Part shown: in pieces, positions 1 through 11,716 of the stretch | How positions within the stretch are numbered: position 1 is the first letter of the stretch | Layout of the letters: every line of letters starts with the position of its first letter | NCBI RefSeq assembly: GCF_964204645.1 | Contig: NC_134029.1 | Span: 24,014,450 to 24,074,449 of the forward strand | Length of the DNA stretch: 60,000 bases | Source of the DNA: Tubulanus polymorphus | Taxonomy: Eukaryota; Nemertea; Palaeonemertea; Tubulaniformes; Tubulanidae | Reading direction: 5' to 3' | Notes under the pieces: generated by a model | Databases searched by the model: none | The model's input: only the letters and a program-made list of their open reading frames with translations | What the model was told of the DNA's origin: nothing | Made by a program: the position numbers and the translations under genes

Positions 1-3000
1 TACACATGGCCCGGCACTCGACCATTTTGGCCATATTTAATGAATTATGACTTGATACGATATGAAAGATTTATCAATGATAAATTCAGGCGTGAGTTTT
101 ACCAGATTAATCTTATTTAGAGTTGAATTGACGTTAATAATAAACGTTGCGATGGTCATTAGTATGAATTCTAATCGCTGCAATCATTCATATGCTTATT
201 AGAATCTTCAATGCGCGTAGTTTTGAAATTATACGGCGACAATTCCGGTATAAGCCGCTTCCATCTGAAACACGGTAACTTGAATGATAAGCAAATAACA
301 TTTGTAGTTACGATAACGAAATAGAAGACGCGTTTGAATAGCATTAAATGCGGCTGTATTTAAGACATTAAGTGTTTGATAAACACACCAGAATCTTTCC
401 TCCACATCCAACGTATTTAATTGCTATTTGCCATATTCAGTTCGTCAATTATCAAATAGTAAATATTAAATCGTTCTGTATCTGTGTCATTGAAAGCTTT
501 GACAGTTAGTCGCCAAGTTTTCCTGACTTCTAAAAGGAGTTTGAGAGTGTCACCTTTACCAGTAAAGACTTACAAGACGCAACCTCTCGTGTTGATATTC
601 ATGGCAAGTTACCCCACTGTGAGGATGCCTTTTCAACAGAGATACAAATATATCTCATAGCTTTACAATTTGGTAGAACTAAAATTTTCTTTGTTTCGAT
701 TTTTGTTAGGGATGTAATGAATCGACCTTGACTCTATTGAAATAACCAATAGTGGACGACCCCGAAATTTTCCTCGAATTTATAGTGATAGGTATCTTTC
801 TGATTTGGATACAAACTGATAAGTTTCGCTCGCATTTAGAGCCACGTACTCAAAACAAATGCGACGTTACTCGTCTCTGTCTCTCTCTCTTCGTGTATTT
901 CATATTTCAAAGCAATAAAATAGAGCTACTCCAAATACACGGATATTTAATTATCGGAATAAGACGAACGTTTTTCACGATATAAAGAAGACAAAGTATT
1001 TACATTTATACTCGACGAAATTGTTTCTTCAAACATCGCGCTGTCAATATACAAAAACTAATTCAATCACCAATTGGCTCATTCGTGAAGAAGTTTATTT
1101 ACTTCTCCGGCGAAAGTAACTCTTTACGAAGACACTCGCGGTTTTAAATTGATAGCAAAGCGGTGTTTTAACGGTTTTCGCGTCGCTACTCAATTGCTGA
1201 TAGATATTAAGCGAGGCCACACAATTGAAATCCGTGTTTCTCGTCGCATTTTTCCATGATATATCATAGTAAAATTCGTTATTTGTGCTCAAATGTTTAT
1301 TGCAAATTATTCATGACGTTAACATTGAGAGATATTCTCAAGTTGTTTTCTGATGAGAAACACTTTAACGACGGTGTACATGCCATTTCGGAAAAAAGGG
1401 AAACGCAAATCTACGATGCGTGGCCTGAAAATTTTGAAATTAAAACAGCACAATTTTATTGGATAATTCCTGATATTTTGAGTGTCTGTTTTCGCGAGAT
1501 TTGATACGACGTTTGCCGAACATGAATTGAAGAACTTACATTTCATTAAAACGTGAATATCGATCATCGATTGTGACGTCTGCCGCCGAGCACTGACTGG
1601 CGCGTCATCGCGGACGGCTCCGTTTTAAATGAATCTCGTTTTTCCGACGCGAGAGTTGCTCTGATTGCATTTCAATCGCTCAAAATCATCTCGTGTCAGA
1701 TGCGCGTCGATACAAAAGCACATTGAGAAACATTGACAAGATTAGAAATTGTTTGAATTTCTCATCATTAATTTTTGCCCGTGATTAAAATCGATTTCGA
1801 CTAATGATTTGACACGAGAAGGCACCGGTGACAATCAAAAAGAGACGGCGCCTTGTAAACGATTTTTCGCGAGTTGAAGCTTTGCAGTTTTTTTCTAATT
1901 GAAAGAAAATGACTCGACTTTGCGTCGATTCACAGAAAATCCGATAGGCTTTGATGAAAGAACGAGGTAAATTTTCTTTAGTTCCTCGCAAAGATTTATT
2001 GTATCGTATTTTAAAAATTCTGTCAAAAGTCGAATAGGGGTATACGTCTCCCGGGTTTAAACAAATCGAACATTCGTGAGAAATGCTATATTTCAATTGT
2101 ACAATCTTTAAAAACTAAATACAAACGTTCGTTTCAATTTGATTTAAAGAGGAATTAAAAATAACGAGACGTTTTTACAGCCATAACCGCACTCGAAATG
2201 AGGCCGCAATAATCATAAAATGGATTGAAAACCGCGCGATCCGTTCAAAGAACGATCATCGAAATAAGGCGAATAAGAACGTTAACGAACAGTCGTCGGG
2301 ATTTATTGGGGTCGTTTTTGTTCGAGATGTCTCGAAACTCTTTTCGAATATCTGTCTCTGTGAATAGCTACCAGTCAAACAGGCGCACGATGCGACCTCG
2401 TTTAACTGCTATTAAAAAAAAAAACATTTGAGACTTTTTTACGACTTTGTGGCCGGGCTGTGACATATCATAGAACCGGGCCCGGGAATTTTTAATTCAA
2501 ATGTAACAATTTAAATTGTAGTTGATTTACGCGTAGACGATGACGTTTCTATTGTAGCGAGCGTTGTTTGGTGTCCTTGGTTGCTCTAAGAACCCGTATA
2601 CGTGGGATGAATATTTGTTGCGGTTCTTTTATCCGCGTGAAAAGAAAAGAAGAACTTTTGATGCAAAGCCAGAAAATAGACTTTTGACGTTATTTATGAA
2701 TGGTTGTATAAGTGGGTGTAACCGAGAGCCCGGTCACCGACATTTGAAGTAGTTATTTTGATCTCAATTCACGACTGAAGTTTTAACGGATATCGTAAAT
2801 TTCTAAAGAATTCAATTTTTAAACGGTCGTTTTTGAAATGCGCCGTACTGGAGACCGGTCTTATTTCCGTGCGAGTTGTATCTTTGCGACAACAACGAAT
2901 CATCAAACTCATTTTGCGTTCGTTGCTGTTCTTTTGTATGTAAAGTGTAGCTATTTAACGTAGTACAGACACAATCGTGCGCGTATCGTCGTCGTGTGTG

Positions 3001-4144
3001 AACTGGAATTTTCATAAACCGACCAGATGTGTCTGATAGACGGAAATTAATTAGTTTTTAATATTGCAAATTAAGAAACACCAAGACATAATTTCTGAAG
3101 CTCATTTATCAAATACGAGTCAATTAATATAAAAGCGTAGCCATCTGCATGTTAGCAATGAATTGGACTGCTGACTATAGGAGTTTTTCAAATGATTGTT
3201 TCATTAATGTATTTAACCTCAGTCACACATCGTTATGACACAACACCACCCCCGAATGTGAACGAACTGAAGCCACGCTGTCGTCTAATTCTTTCTAATT
3301 AAGGACGACCTCGTCTCTGCGCATTTTACTCTCAAAGAATGACGTTTTTCTCGCGCGTTCTCCATTTTCTCGAAACAATTATTGAATACAATTCACCAGC
3401 AACCTGTTTCACTTTCTATACGTCCTATTCTAATGTGGCGACAGATTGCCGCCATTATCTTATAATCAACTAAACTTATTAATTCAAGTTTAAAACGAAT
3501 ATTTAAAAGAATACAGATTCGGAAATATGTCGTAGACGCATTTGCACTTTTTTCATCCGACATTACTAAGATTTTCAGGGCAGTCATCAACTGTTTTTTT
3601 ATCTACGTCAACATCTAAAGCCACTGCGATTAATTCTATTAAGCCCGAATGACCCTTAACGATCTATATTAAGCACCGGTAACGCAATCAGCAAAATTCC
3701 TGGCTAGCACAAATGATAATTGGATTTTCAGTCAGCCGGATGGTCGATACTGATCATTACCTCTGACCATCGGTTGTTGATTACGAATCGCAATTAACGT
3801 CGACAATTAGTCAAATATGTGCGTATATTTGTTACTTTCATTTGTCGATTTGTGTTGTAAGTCTGCAGGACGTGTCAATATCTATTCGTGCGGCCGCATG
3901 TCTCGGTATAATGGCGCTCCTCGGCTAATGAGAATTAATACAATTACATCGATGATCATCCTATTTACTTATTACATTTGTTCTGATTTTCTATTTCTTG
4001 CCTTCATTTTCATTTCTGGTCCTAAATTACTACACGATGCTTGAATGATGATCGGTCAGATCAGATTTATAGAATCTATTTCTCAACTGTTCGTCATAAG
4101 TTCCCGGTTTTTTCATGAATACAAATATCGTTTTGTTTTTGCAG
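1..4144 (+). other. dach intron or upstream sequence, no exon recognised
   Basis: No stretch here translates to the DACHbox-N (Ski/Sno-like) domain that must precede the first visible dach exon, so I read this as the 3' part of a large dach intron. It ends in a T-rich tract and a TTTTTGCAG acceptor at 4,136-4,144. The open frames in it are short, lack splice context and show no recognisable protein. The sequence is AT-rich with no obvious repeat or transposon. The intron is at least 4.1 kb. Confidence 0.7.
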
Positions 4145-4263
4145 TGCTCGTCCTGGTCGTCCTCCTAAGAGAAGCCCGGCAGTTCACGCCAGCCCCGACA
4201 CTCTGGACAAACTGAAGAAAAGTCGACTGGATACAGATTATCTTTACAGTAATCGTCTTTTAG
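4145..4263 (+). CDS. dach: dach exon a: GRPPKR segment after DACHbox-N
   Basis: The acceptor is TTTTTGCAG at 4,136-4,144 and the donor is GTGAGT at 4,264. One leading base completes a codon from the unseen upstream exon; then 39 codons read ARPGRPPKRSPAVHASPD and on to YLYSNRLL. PGRPPKR is the hallmark just downstream of DACHbox-N in DACH proteins and resembles an AT-hook or nuclear localisation signal. The exon ends in phase 1. Confidence 0.93.
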
Positions 4264-7200
4264 GTGAGTAGTACACGCGAACCCGATATTTCTTCTCGCC
4301 CATCGTCAACAACGCTCTTCACTGAATAGTTCCTTCTGAGCGGCGAGGAGATTTCCTCCTTTTTCTCCGGTCGCTCCTTAAGATTAATTGGAGAAAAAGA
4401 CGTGTAAATTCCCGATAGGACGAATTCGCACATGAGTTTTATCGTATTTTCTACAACGAACGGAATCATTGGTGCGGTCTGAGATCCGATTACGACACGG
4501 ATGCCAAACACAATTTGTTCGCGGTTACACAATAATATGGTTTTGTGTGCGTAGCATTTAGCAAACCATCATTCGCGGACAGATCAAATCATATGGTGCC
4601 ATAAGTACATCTCAATAGAGCTACGGATTGAGTTATTGGAGGTGTCATCTTTACACGGGTTTACACGGGTTATCCATCGCGCTGAAAGTTTAATATCGCA
4701 TTACTGCCACAACCTGTAATAAACGAAATGGACACGCCGTGACCATTGATGCTTTGATTTGCTGTGTAATGCGTCTTTTTTATCAGAAGTCCATTTCTAT
4801 TATCGTCGACAGTTACATCGCCGCCGGCTGCGGACGCCGGACACTTTCCGTAACATCGTAAGATCCATTCTGCGACCATCAATTCTGTGATCATCAATTG
4901 ATTTAATTATATCTGATATAATCAATACACGTCGATGTATTCTTCTCGCTGCTCTCAACCATTTCCCGAAGTGTTTCTCTAAAACTGTAAGAGTTGTAGA
5001 TGAGGAATCGTGTTAACCCGGTTATCAGTATATACGTGAAGACCGATAGTTCTTTGTAGACGAGGTTGATTTTATGAAAAATATAAGTGTTCGGTACAAG
5101 TGTATGGTATAGTTTATCAGGTAAATGACTCATTCACCCGATGAAGCTTCTATAAACTAGTAGCGAAAGCTCGTTAAGTTAACCTGTAAAGTACTGTCTT
5201 CGCGATTACAGATCTTAAACTTAAAAACTTCCCTTTTCACCTTCGCTACGCTATACTAATCTGATGAAATAGTTTTTGCAAAAATGATGATCATTCACTC
5301 ACAGACTGTGCTCGATAGCGCACGTCTAATACATCAGATCCGTCTCTTCTTTTGCTTGCAGCCGAAAAGACGCACGGGATTCCGAATGGGTATCATCACT
5401 ATCCTCCTCATCTGGGAATGTTACCGTTTTTGCCGGTTAGTTATTCGCACATGTCGTCTGCCGCGTCGATGGTTATGAACCACCCTCATCTGGGAGTCAA
5501 CATCGATCCGACGCTGAAAGAACGAACCCGCGCCGACGTAGATTCTATTTCACCCAGGTAAATATCACACCGGTCAGAATCTGATAATCAAGGGTCGTCG
5601 GTTCTACAGCAGTGAGTTAGAGTTAACTCTCAGATTGAATAAGTTCATTTTCGATGTGTTAAATCTGAACTCACATCTATGTGGAACTGGGTCCTGGACT
5701 TTATCTCAGGGTTGAAATTATTTCATTTTCAATCAGTTAACTCCTAACAGAACTCTTTGGTCATTTACACCAATTTCAAACTCTAATATGAAATATAACT
5801 GTGCAGAACCGCTATTGATTTCAGTCGTCAATTTTCTTGTAGTTCGCACGGTGAAAATCATCCGTTCGACGAACATCATCATAGAGAGGATATTCAACAT
5901 CATCATATCAGACACGACGCTTTACCAACTTATAGACACAGTCCTATTGATAAAGAATCCGGTAAGAATCAGCAGTGAATTAGTTTTTAAAATCAAATGA
6001 ATGAAATTAGTTATATTGAATACGATTTATTTATTGGTTTTGTTTCCAGGTACCCCGAGCGATCTATCAGTGAACGGGCCTATCGATTTGAAGAAACACG
6101 TGACCACAGGTTCGGGAAGTAAACAGGAATCAGACCGAAGCGATGACGATGATGATGACGATCACGATGATATGGATGGTAAGTGTGATCATCTCCATCG
6201 TGTGGAGGAATCGTTGTTGAGTTGAAGTTTGTGCAGTGTTTCACGTGATGATATCAATACGCATGGTGCTAGCGGTTTTAGTTATTTCTTCACACCTGAC
6301 GATTGTCTAGAGAAAGAGAGAGTCTGAAACCTTGTGTCTTTTGATTTCAATTTCATTTTGATGTTTTATTCACGAATTAAACTACAAAAGAAAGTAGCAT
6401 GAGTAAATACAATATATTGTAAAATGAGATGAATCTCATTTTTAATTCATCATTGTATATAAATGTGTTTAAATCCTATAGTCAATTCTGCACGTCTCCA
6501 CGTGAGTGTACCGACTGTCCTACTATCAATAATCCATTTTTTTGATATCATTCAACACTTTCAATTCCCCTGAAACTAATATGAATATATCCAGCTATTT
6601 TTACGATTTTGTATCGATGGTTTTATCGGTATAATTATAGTTAATTTAGTCGCGCGCGTGTGGTTCACATCGATTTCCAAAGGTTGGGTCCTCGGTTCCC
6701 GCTGTGGAGCTGCGCAAAATATCGGATCGGAATACGAACGTAAACTTCCCGTCGCCGCATCGCGAATCATCCGAACAAAAACGACCCGCATATTAGTTCT
6801 TATTTGTAATCGATGACAACAAAAGCATTCGCACAAACATTTATGGATAAATCTCAACTCAAATATTTCTCCACGTTCTGTGGCGTATTTGAGGTAGTGA
6901 AGACGTGTTTACAATACCACCTGACAATAAGCAGGAAGCCGACCCCCTGAGACGCGATAGAAACCGATCTACCGACAGATCAATGCGATTTGTTGAAGAA
7001 AACAAATGTTTATCATGCATTCGTCACGCGAGCACTCTTCCCCTCTCTCTTTCTCTTTCTCTCTTTCACATATGGATATTGAACTCGTTTATTGCTACGG
7101 GGATGTGGTCCAAGAATATATTGGTTATTTTACCTTTGTCAAACGAACCAATAAACAACTTAATCTAAACAAAACATACGCGACCTGCACATAATATATA

Positions 7201-10200
7201 ATTCATGTATGGACACTTACTTAGAATTCTCATCCTTACTGTTCACAGTTCACTGGCTTACCGGTCAATCCTACTGGTCAATCCTACTGGTCAATCCTTC
7301 TGGTCAATATATAAACTCGTCATATCTTACATAGTAATCCCTTGAAAACAATTTGTTTTAATAAAAAGCCAAAAAGCCAAGGAATTCTTAATAATCTTCT
7401 TTTAAAATTTGTCGGTGTTTTAAAACGTTTTCGTGTTCTTACGGTAGTATTATATCATTTTTGTAATGTGTGTATTAAAATTTCAGCGTCACCCGTGACG
7501 GTAAATCCTATAGTTCAATTCGATCTCTTCAGAATTATTCATTTTCATAAATGATTTTCAGATGATTTAGATCGGGATTCGACGTCACCGAACAGAGATA
7601 ACAATAATGGCGTCACAAACCACGAATCTCATTCGGTGCATTCGCAGCAAAAACAATTTCCGCAACCGACTAGTAATATATCCGCCGATGACCTGCCTCA
7701 AGGACCACCTTCTTCGTTGGAAGCATTGCTGCTAAACATTCAAGGTCTTATGAAAGTGGCGCTAGAACACTCGAAACAATACGACAGACAAGTTCACATG
7801 GAAACAGGTAGGCAAAACAATACACTTAACGATTTCACCGGCGAATACGAAGGGGGGGGGGGTCAGTTGCTGAAAGGACGGATACCGTTAAATAAATAAT
7901 CTTTCAACTTTTGATTTTGATTATTACGATTTCAACTATCCATTCGGTATCTCTAACCAACTTTTGAGCATCGGATCCCTTGATTTATTTTGGCCCGTTC
8001 CCAGGTAAGAATCGTCTCCCGTTTATAAAGTACCACTAATGACAAATCCAAGCGTGTTTTCCACAAAATGATCTTGAAAGATTACGTTGAACAACGACAG
8101 CAGCAGCACCAGCAGCAGCACCACCACCACCGTCACCACCACCACCAGCAGCACCACCACCACCGCCACCACCAGCAGCAGCAGCAGCAGCAGCTGCACC
8201 ACCACCACCACCAGCAGCAGCAGTATATGTGGAATCTTATATTGTATGTTTAATATTAACAGGGAATTTATTCGAATCCTTCAGATATCACATTGAAATA
8301 ATAATTCTAAACGGCGTCCCCCTCTATCTCTCTATATCTCATTGCTGAGTTAGTCATTAATTCATATCGAGTTTTTACTGAGTGGAGTCTTCTTGAGATT
8401 GTCGTCGTGACGAAGAAGCGGTAAACGTTATGTAATTACGGAAAATCGAGTGATGTAGATGTCGGACGGGCTTTCAACGAATAATTTGACGCTCGTATCG
8501 ACTACCGTTAATTGTATGCTCTGTTTGAATTCAGTTAACACAGAATGTTGAATTTGTCAGCTCATCGATTCGGCGCCGTATTACAAAATGCGGAATATTA
8601 TTTTACTAATCATTCGGCCGTGTTTTTGTCGCGCCTGGAGAGAGGCCTGCGCGCCTTGTGTGGTCCGAATGGATCATTCGTGTTATAAGTAACGATTACT
8701 GATGAATCGACGTCTTTATGAAACGTCTTCAAACGCGTTTCTGGTTTCAGAATAAATGGATAATCGTTTTCTGAAGAATTCACACGAGTCCCATTCTTAC
8801 GACAAAGCGAGTCGGTATTCTAACAATATCGGGTCAAGGATTCACAAATTAGTTTCTAGTTTCAATAAATTTGCCAATATCCCCGAATCGACATTCATTT
8901 CATATAATCACGATACACAGTGGCTTAATATTGTTATTAAACCTACACTGGCTTATTGCTGCTAAGTCTGTGTTTGTTTTAAAGAATCAAATGAGATATG
9001 TGCAGGTGGCAGTTGATTAAATTGCTTTTGTTTTATTCGCGATGTCCGTAAATCGACGATTCTGTCAGATTTATAGAGTCTTTTTCAATACATATCAGCA
9101 TTAAAAGACATCTGCAATCCCTATTTTTACAATGATTGAAGAACTAACTGCCTATCACGCGGATCACCGGCGTTCGGTTTGCCTCTGATTAAAACCGTCT
9201 GATTTTAAAACGCCGAATAAATCATATCTCGAGCCAATAATAAACTAGGAATCACTTATACACAGATGCTGCTATCAAATGGGAGGAAATAGAACTAACG
9301 TTCAATTTCGAAGTCCGGGCGAATCGGTTTTTGATGTATGATGATTGATTTGAATCGGGATATAAATTTTGGATTAGGCTAGCTTCTGATGTAATAAGAA
9401 ATGGAAAATGGCGGTAAGCCTAGTGACAGATGGTTAGTGGCCGATGGTTCATAATTCGCTCGCCTTGAGTCTCCGCAGCCGTTTGGTGATTCTCTTATCA
9501 AGATCGACGACGACCGGGTTTTTCATTTTGAAAAAAAACTACAAAAGAACTATTGCCAGAGATTACGCTGTTTCGTGACAGATATAAAAATCGTAATTAT
9601 TACGGTGAATGTCTGAGAAAAAACAGATGCGAATTAAAAAACGTAGCATTTCGCCAAGTTTTCTGCCTAAACCACAATTCGACTGACTGACTTACCGACT
9701 GACTTACCGACTGACTGACTGACTGACTGGCTGGCTGGCTGGCTGACTGACTGACTGACTGACTGACTGACTCCCCCTGTATTGACTGACTGACTGGCTG
9801 GCTGACTGACTCCCTCTGTCTTGACTGACTGACTGACTCCCTCCTGTCTCACTTCTACATAAACCCGCTTTCAACTCGACGAAAAATGGTTTATCATTTT
9901 TTCGATTGAATTTCGTAAATTAGATCAGTCGGTATTTTTACATTACGTGGTGATAACGGCGCTTTTTGCGTTAGTCGGAAAACATCTCCCAAAAGAATTC
10001 GCGCTTACGCGACACAAGAGACGTAAAAACGACGCCTTAAACGCACTGGAAATGACCCATTAGTGCAGAGTGAGAGAGAGAATATTGCATTACTTCACCT
10101 GCGAATTGTCGCTGATACAAAATATGATCAGAATAGAGGGTCATCGGATGTGATAGTTTATTCTTTCATCTTCAATTGCCGAGATGGATCTGACGAGAAA

Positions 10201-11477
10201 AACCATTTACTAAACGGACAGAAGAAAAACCAGGAAAAGATATTAGTTACTCATGACTTCGTTTCGAAATCCCATTTGATGTCAGTCAGTTGATATTTAG
10301 AAATTAGACTTAGGAAGTTAATGGTTCTTACCGATGAGTTCGTAGAACACCCGAGCGATTTAAGATATTTCGTTTCGTCTATTGCTACATCATCTCGGAT
10401 GTAACTTACCCGGTTTGAAGAAGGTACGCATCCTAATGCAATTCGATCATATTATAGTTATGTGGATGAGAAAATGAACGCCTGGTAATAGGGAGGGTTT
10501 CCATTTACTGGGCGATGATTTCCAACGAACGGAACGAGGAAATCGGATGAAATACAGGTATCAGATTTGACCCGTTCGCCGGTACTAACCTTAACGAGAC
10601 TTTTGAGAATATATTCGTGTCAAAACGCATCGGAGAAGAAAGCAACGAACGAACACGATACCGAAGCATTATGAATTGATAAGTTCATCGGCTCTGAATC
10701 CGATTAATCGAATGTCCGTTTCTGTTTCTGTCTTTGTAGCTGAGCTGAAAATGGAGTACTTACGACAACGTGAGCTTCGCGAGAATCTTGAACGAAGATT
10801 AATGGAAGAACAGAAATTAGCCGGTCAGTATCAATAGCATTTTTATCATATTGATGATTTCTTTATTTGCTTTGATATTGCTTATTGAAAAAAACCGTAC
10901 TACCGACGGGAAAGATTGTTTAGCGCGCGGCACTTGACATTCAAGACGCATCGAAGCTCATCCAGCACTTTTACGATTTTACTTATTGCACATTTTTAAC
11001 ACAGAAACGTTCCAAAAGCGATGGAAGAAAGAGAAAAAGACACGAAGGAAGTTACAAGAGCAAATCGAGGCGAGGAATAGCGTAGCGGCGAATAATGTGG
11101 TGCTTAGAGAACAAAATGGTGCCACGCCGACCCCTAATACAGACGAGCCCGCTCGTATGCCTTCTCTATCTCCAGAAGACCATCAGCGATTTATGATGAA
11201 TGGTGAGTATTGATTCTAATAATGAAAGATTAAAATGTGAAATCGACCCAAAACTGAACTGAAATCAATATTCAGATCATTACCGATTGCGGATTACACA
11301 CGGAACTGTGATTCATGAACTCTGTAATTCAAGACTAGTGAATATATCTTATCTTTTAATTTTCGTTTATTGACAGTTTTCTCGGCGGGAACCAGCGTCA
11401 CGAGCACGACCTCGAATACAGTTCAAACAAGTACTCACAGTCCGTCAGTGATACAGGCCATCAAAACTAACGGATGA
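4145..11477 (+). CDS. dach: Dachshund (DACH) transcriptional co-factor, C-terminal two thirds (5' partial)
   Basis: Eight exons join in one frame: 4145-4263, 5362-5557, 5843-5961, 6050-6178, 7562-7807, 10740-10823, 11005-11202 and 11377-11477. Intron phases are 1,2,1,1,1,1,1 and every intron is GT-AG. The product is 396 residues plus a stop. It opens with ARPGRPPKRSP, the segment that follows DACHbox-N in DACH1/2, continues through a His-rich and Asp-rich linker, and ends with DACHbox-C: SSLEALLLNIQGLMKVALEH, then the coiled coil ELKMEYLRQRELRENLERRL and the basic KRWKKEKKTRRKLQEQIEAR. Family knowledge: Dachshund is a nuclear Ski/Sno-related co-repressor or co-activator working with Eya and Six proteins in eye, limb and nervous system; DACHbox-C mediates Eya binding. 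The DNA-binding DACHbox-N lies left of the window. The tail after the coiled coil is short, Ser/Thr-rich and unlike the vertebrate end. Identification is firm; exon skipping cannot be excluded. Confidence 0.95.
5362..5557 (+). CDS. dach: dach exon b: Pro/His/Met-rich linker
   Basis: The acceptor is CTTGCAG at 5,355-5,361 and the donor is GTAAAT at 5,558. The exon encodes EKTHGIPNGYHHYPPHLGML, then a Met/Ser/His-rich run (HMSSAASMVMNHPHLGVNID) and a charged end ERTRADVDSISP. It corresponds to the low-complexity PFMMMPHPLIP-like region between the two DACH boxes of vertebrate proteins. It ends in phase 2. Confidence 0.9.
5590..5697 (+). repeat. Dispersed repeat copy in a dach intron
   Basis: This is the partner of the copy at 26,077-26,185, about 100 bp, with shared blocks CGGTTCTA, GAGTTA, AGTTCATTTTCGATG, AATCTGAA and GTGGAACTGGGTCCTGG. 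It lies between dach exons b and c. Confidence 0.6.
5843..5961 (+). CDS. dach: dach exon c: His-rich linker
   Basis: The acceptor is TTCTTGTAG (5,834-5,842) and the donor GTAAGA at 5,962. It encodes SSHGENHPFDEHHHREDIQH and continues through HHIRHDALPTYRHSPIDKES. The strong histidine enrichment is typical of fast-evolving linkers in developmental regulators. Phase fits on both sides. No domain is recognised. Confidence 0.85.
6050..6178 (+). CDS. dach: dach exon d: acidic linker
   Basis: The acceptor is TTTCCAG ending at 6,049 and the donor GTAAGT at 6,179. It encodes TPSDLSVNGPIDLKKHVTTG and ends in an aspartate run (SDDDDDDDHDDMD). An exon of similar placement and composition is common in DACH orthologues. 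It enters and leaves in phase 1, so it could be skipped without a frameshift. Confidence 0.85.
6179..7561 (+). other. dach intron, 1.4 kb
   Basis: I see no exon-like conservation. The intron holds a C/T-rich run near 7,038-7,065 and a short 13-bp tandem repeat at 7,264-7,308, described separately. Confidence 0.7.
7264..7308 (+). repeat. 13-bp tandem repeat, about 3.5 copies
   Basis: The unit TCAATCCTACTGG repeats at 7,264, 7,277 and 7,290 with one substitution in the third copy, followed by a partial copy. It lies inside a dach intron. Confidence 0.8.
7562..7807 (+). CDS. dach: dach exon e: start of DACHbox-C
   Basis: The acceptor is GATTTTCAG (ends 7,561) and the donor GTAGGC at 7,808. After a Ser/Asn/Gln-rich lead-in, the exon encodes LPQGPPSSLEALLLNIQGLM and KVALEHSKQYDRQVHMET. 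The block SSLEALLLNIQGLMKVA aligns with vertebrate DACH SSIETLLTNIQGLLKVA, the start of DACHbox-C. It is the most diagnostic part of the gene in this window. Confidence 0.96.
8098..8223 (+). repeat. CAG/CAC trinucleotide compound repeat
   Basis: About 126 bp of interrupted CAG and CAC (with CGT and CGC) triplets. Read on the plus strand in one frame it would give a Gln/His run, in others Ser/Thr or Ala. There is no convincing splice acceptor directly in front, so I treat it as an intronic repeat. Confidence 0.85.
9681..9842 (+). repeat. GACT/GGCT tetranucleotide tract
   Basis: Runs of GACT interrupted by blocks of GGCT and by CTTACC and CTCCCTCTGT spacers. Open frames across it are repeat artefacts. 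Confidence 0.9.
10740..10823 (+). CDS. dach: dach exon f: DACHbox-C coiled coil, first half
   Basis: The acceptor is GTCTTTGTAG (ends 10,739) and the donor GTCAGT at 10,824. It encodes ELKMEYLRQRELRENLERRL followed by MEEQKLA, matching vertebrate ELKMDFLRERELRETLEKQL. The 84-bp exon is phase 1 on both sides and too short to stand out as an ORF on its own. Confidence 0.95.
11005..11202 (+). CDS. dach: dach exon g: DACHbox-C coiled coil, second half, and tail
   Basis: The acceptor is TTAACACAG (ends 11,004) and the donor GTGAGT at 11,203. It encodes TFQKRWKKEKKTRRKLQEQI EARN and then a less conserved tail with PTPNTDEPARMPSLSPEDHQ. Vertebrate DACH has KRLKKEKKAKRKLQEALEFE at the same place. 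Confidence 0.95.
11377..11477 (+). CDS. dach: dach last coding exon
   Basis: The acceptor is TTTATTGACAG (ends 11,376). It encodes FSAGTSVTSTTSNTVQTSTH and SPSVIQAIKTNG, then TGA at 11,475-11,477. The Ser/Thr-rich end differs from the vertebrate TTVMY terminus; vertebrate-like terminal residues are not encoded nearby in any frame I could see. Confidence 0.88.
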
Positions 11478-11529
11478 TTGACGTGGCCACAATGGCAACT
11501 TTATCATACGTGGAATACAGTATTCGAAA

Positions 11530-11716
11530 GTGAGTATATCATTACCGATAAATACATAAGAAACTAATTACAATCGATATATAATTACACTTATTGTTTT
11601 TACACTGATGCAATATTTGCTAAATGATCTGATATGTCTGTTAGCCCTATGCCTTATTTGAACTGATAAACCAGTGCAGTCATTGTAGGTAAATCTTTGT
11701 TGATGATCTTTTTCAG
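11530..11716 (+). other. Possible intron within the dach 3'UTR
   Basis: A good donor (CGAAAGTGAGTATA, GT at 11,530) is followed 185 bp later by a T-rich acceptor (TCTTTTTCAG, ending 11,716). Splicing here would place the stop codon about 52 nt upstream of an exon junction. This rests on splice signals only. Confidence 0.4.

Larger units (their letters stand above)
7808..10739 (+). other. Largest visible dach intron, 2.9 kb
   Basis: It contains a CAG/CAC low-complexity block (8,098-8,223), a GACT/GGCT tetranucleotide tract (9,681-9,842) and a run of nine or more G near 7,853-7,862. I see no exon with matching splice phase other than the possibility discussed for the CAG/CAC block. Confidence 0.7.

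Noticed and set aside
1-4144. Search for DACHbox-N exons
   Set aside because: No frame shows the expected cysteine/lysine-rich CKLISRKDFE-like sequence, so the N-terminal domain must be outside the window.
9667-9852. Minus-strand Ser/Gln/Val repeat ORF
   Set aside because: It is a translation of the GACT/GGCT tetranucleotide tract in a dach intron.
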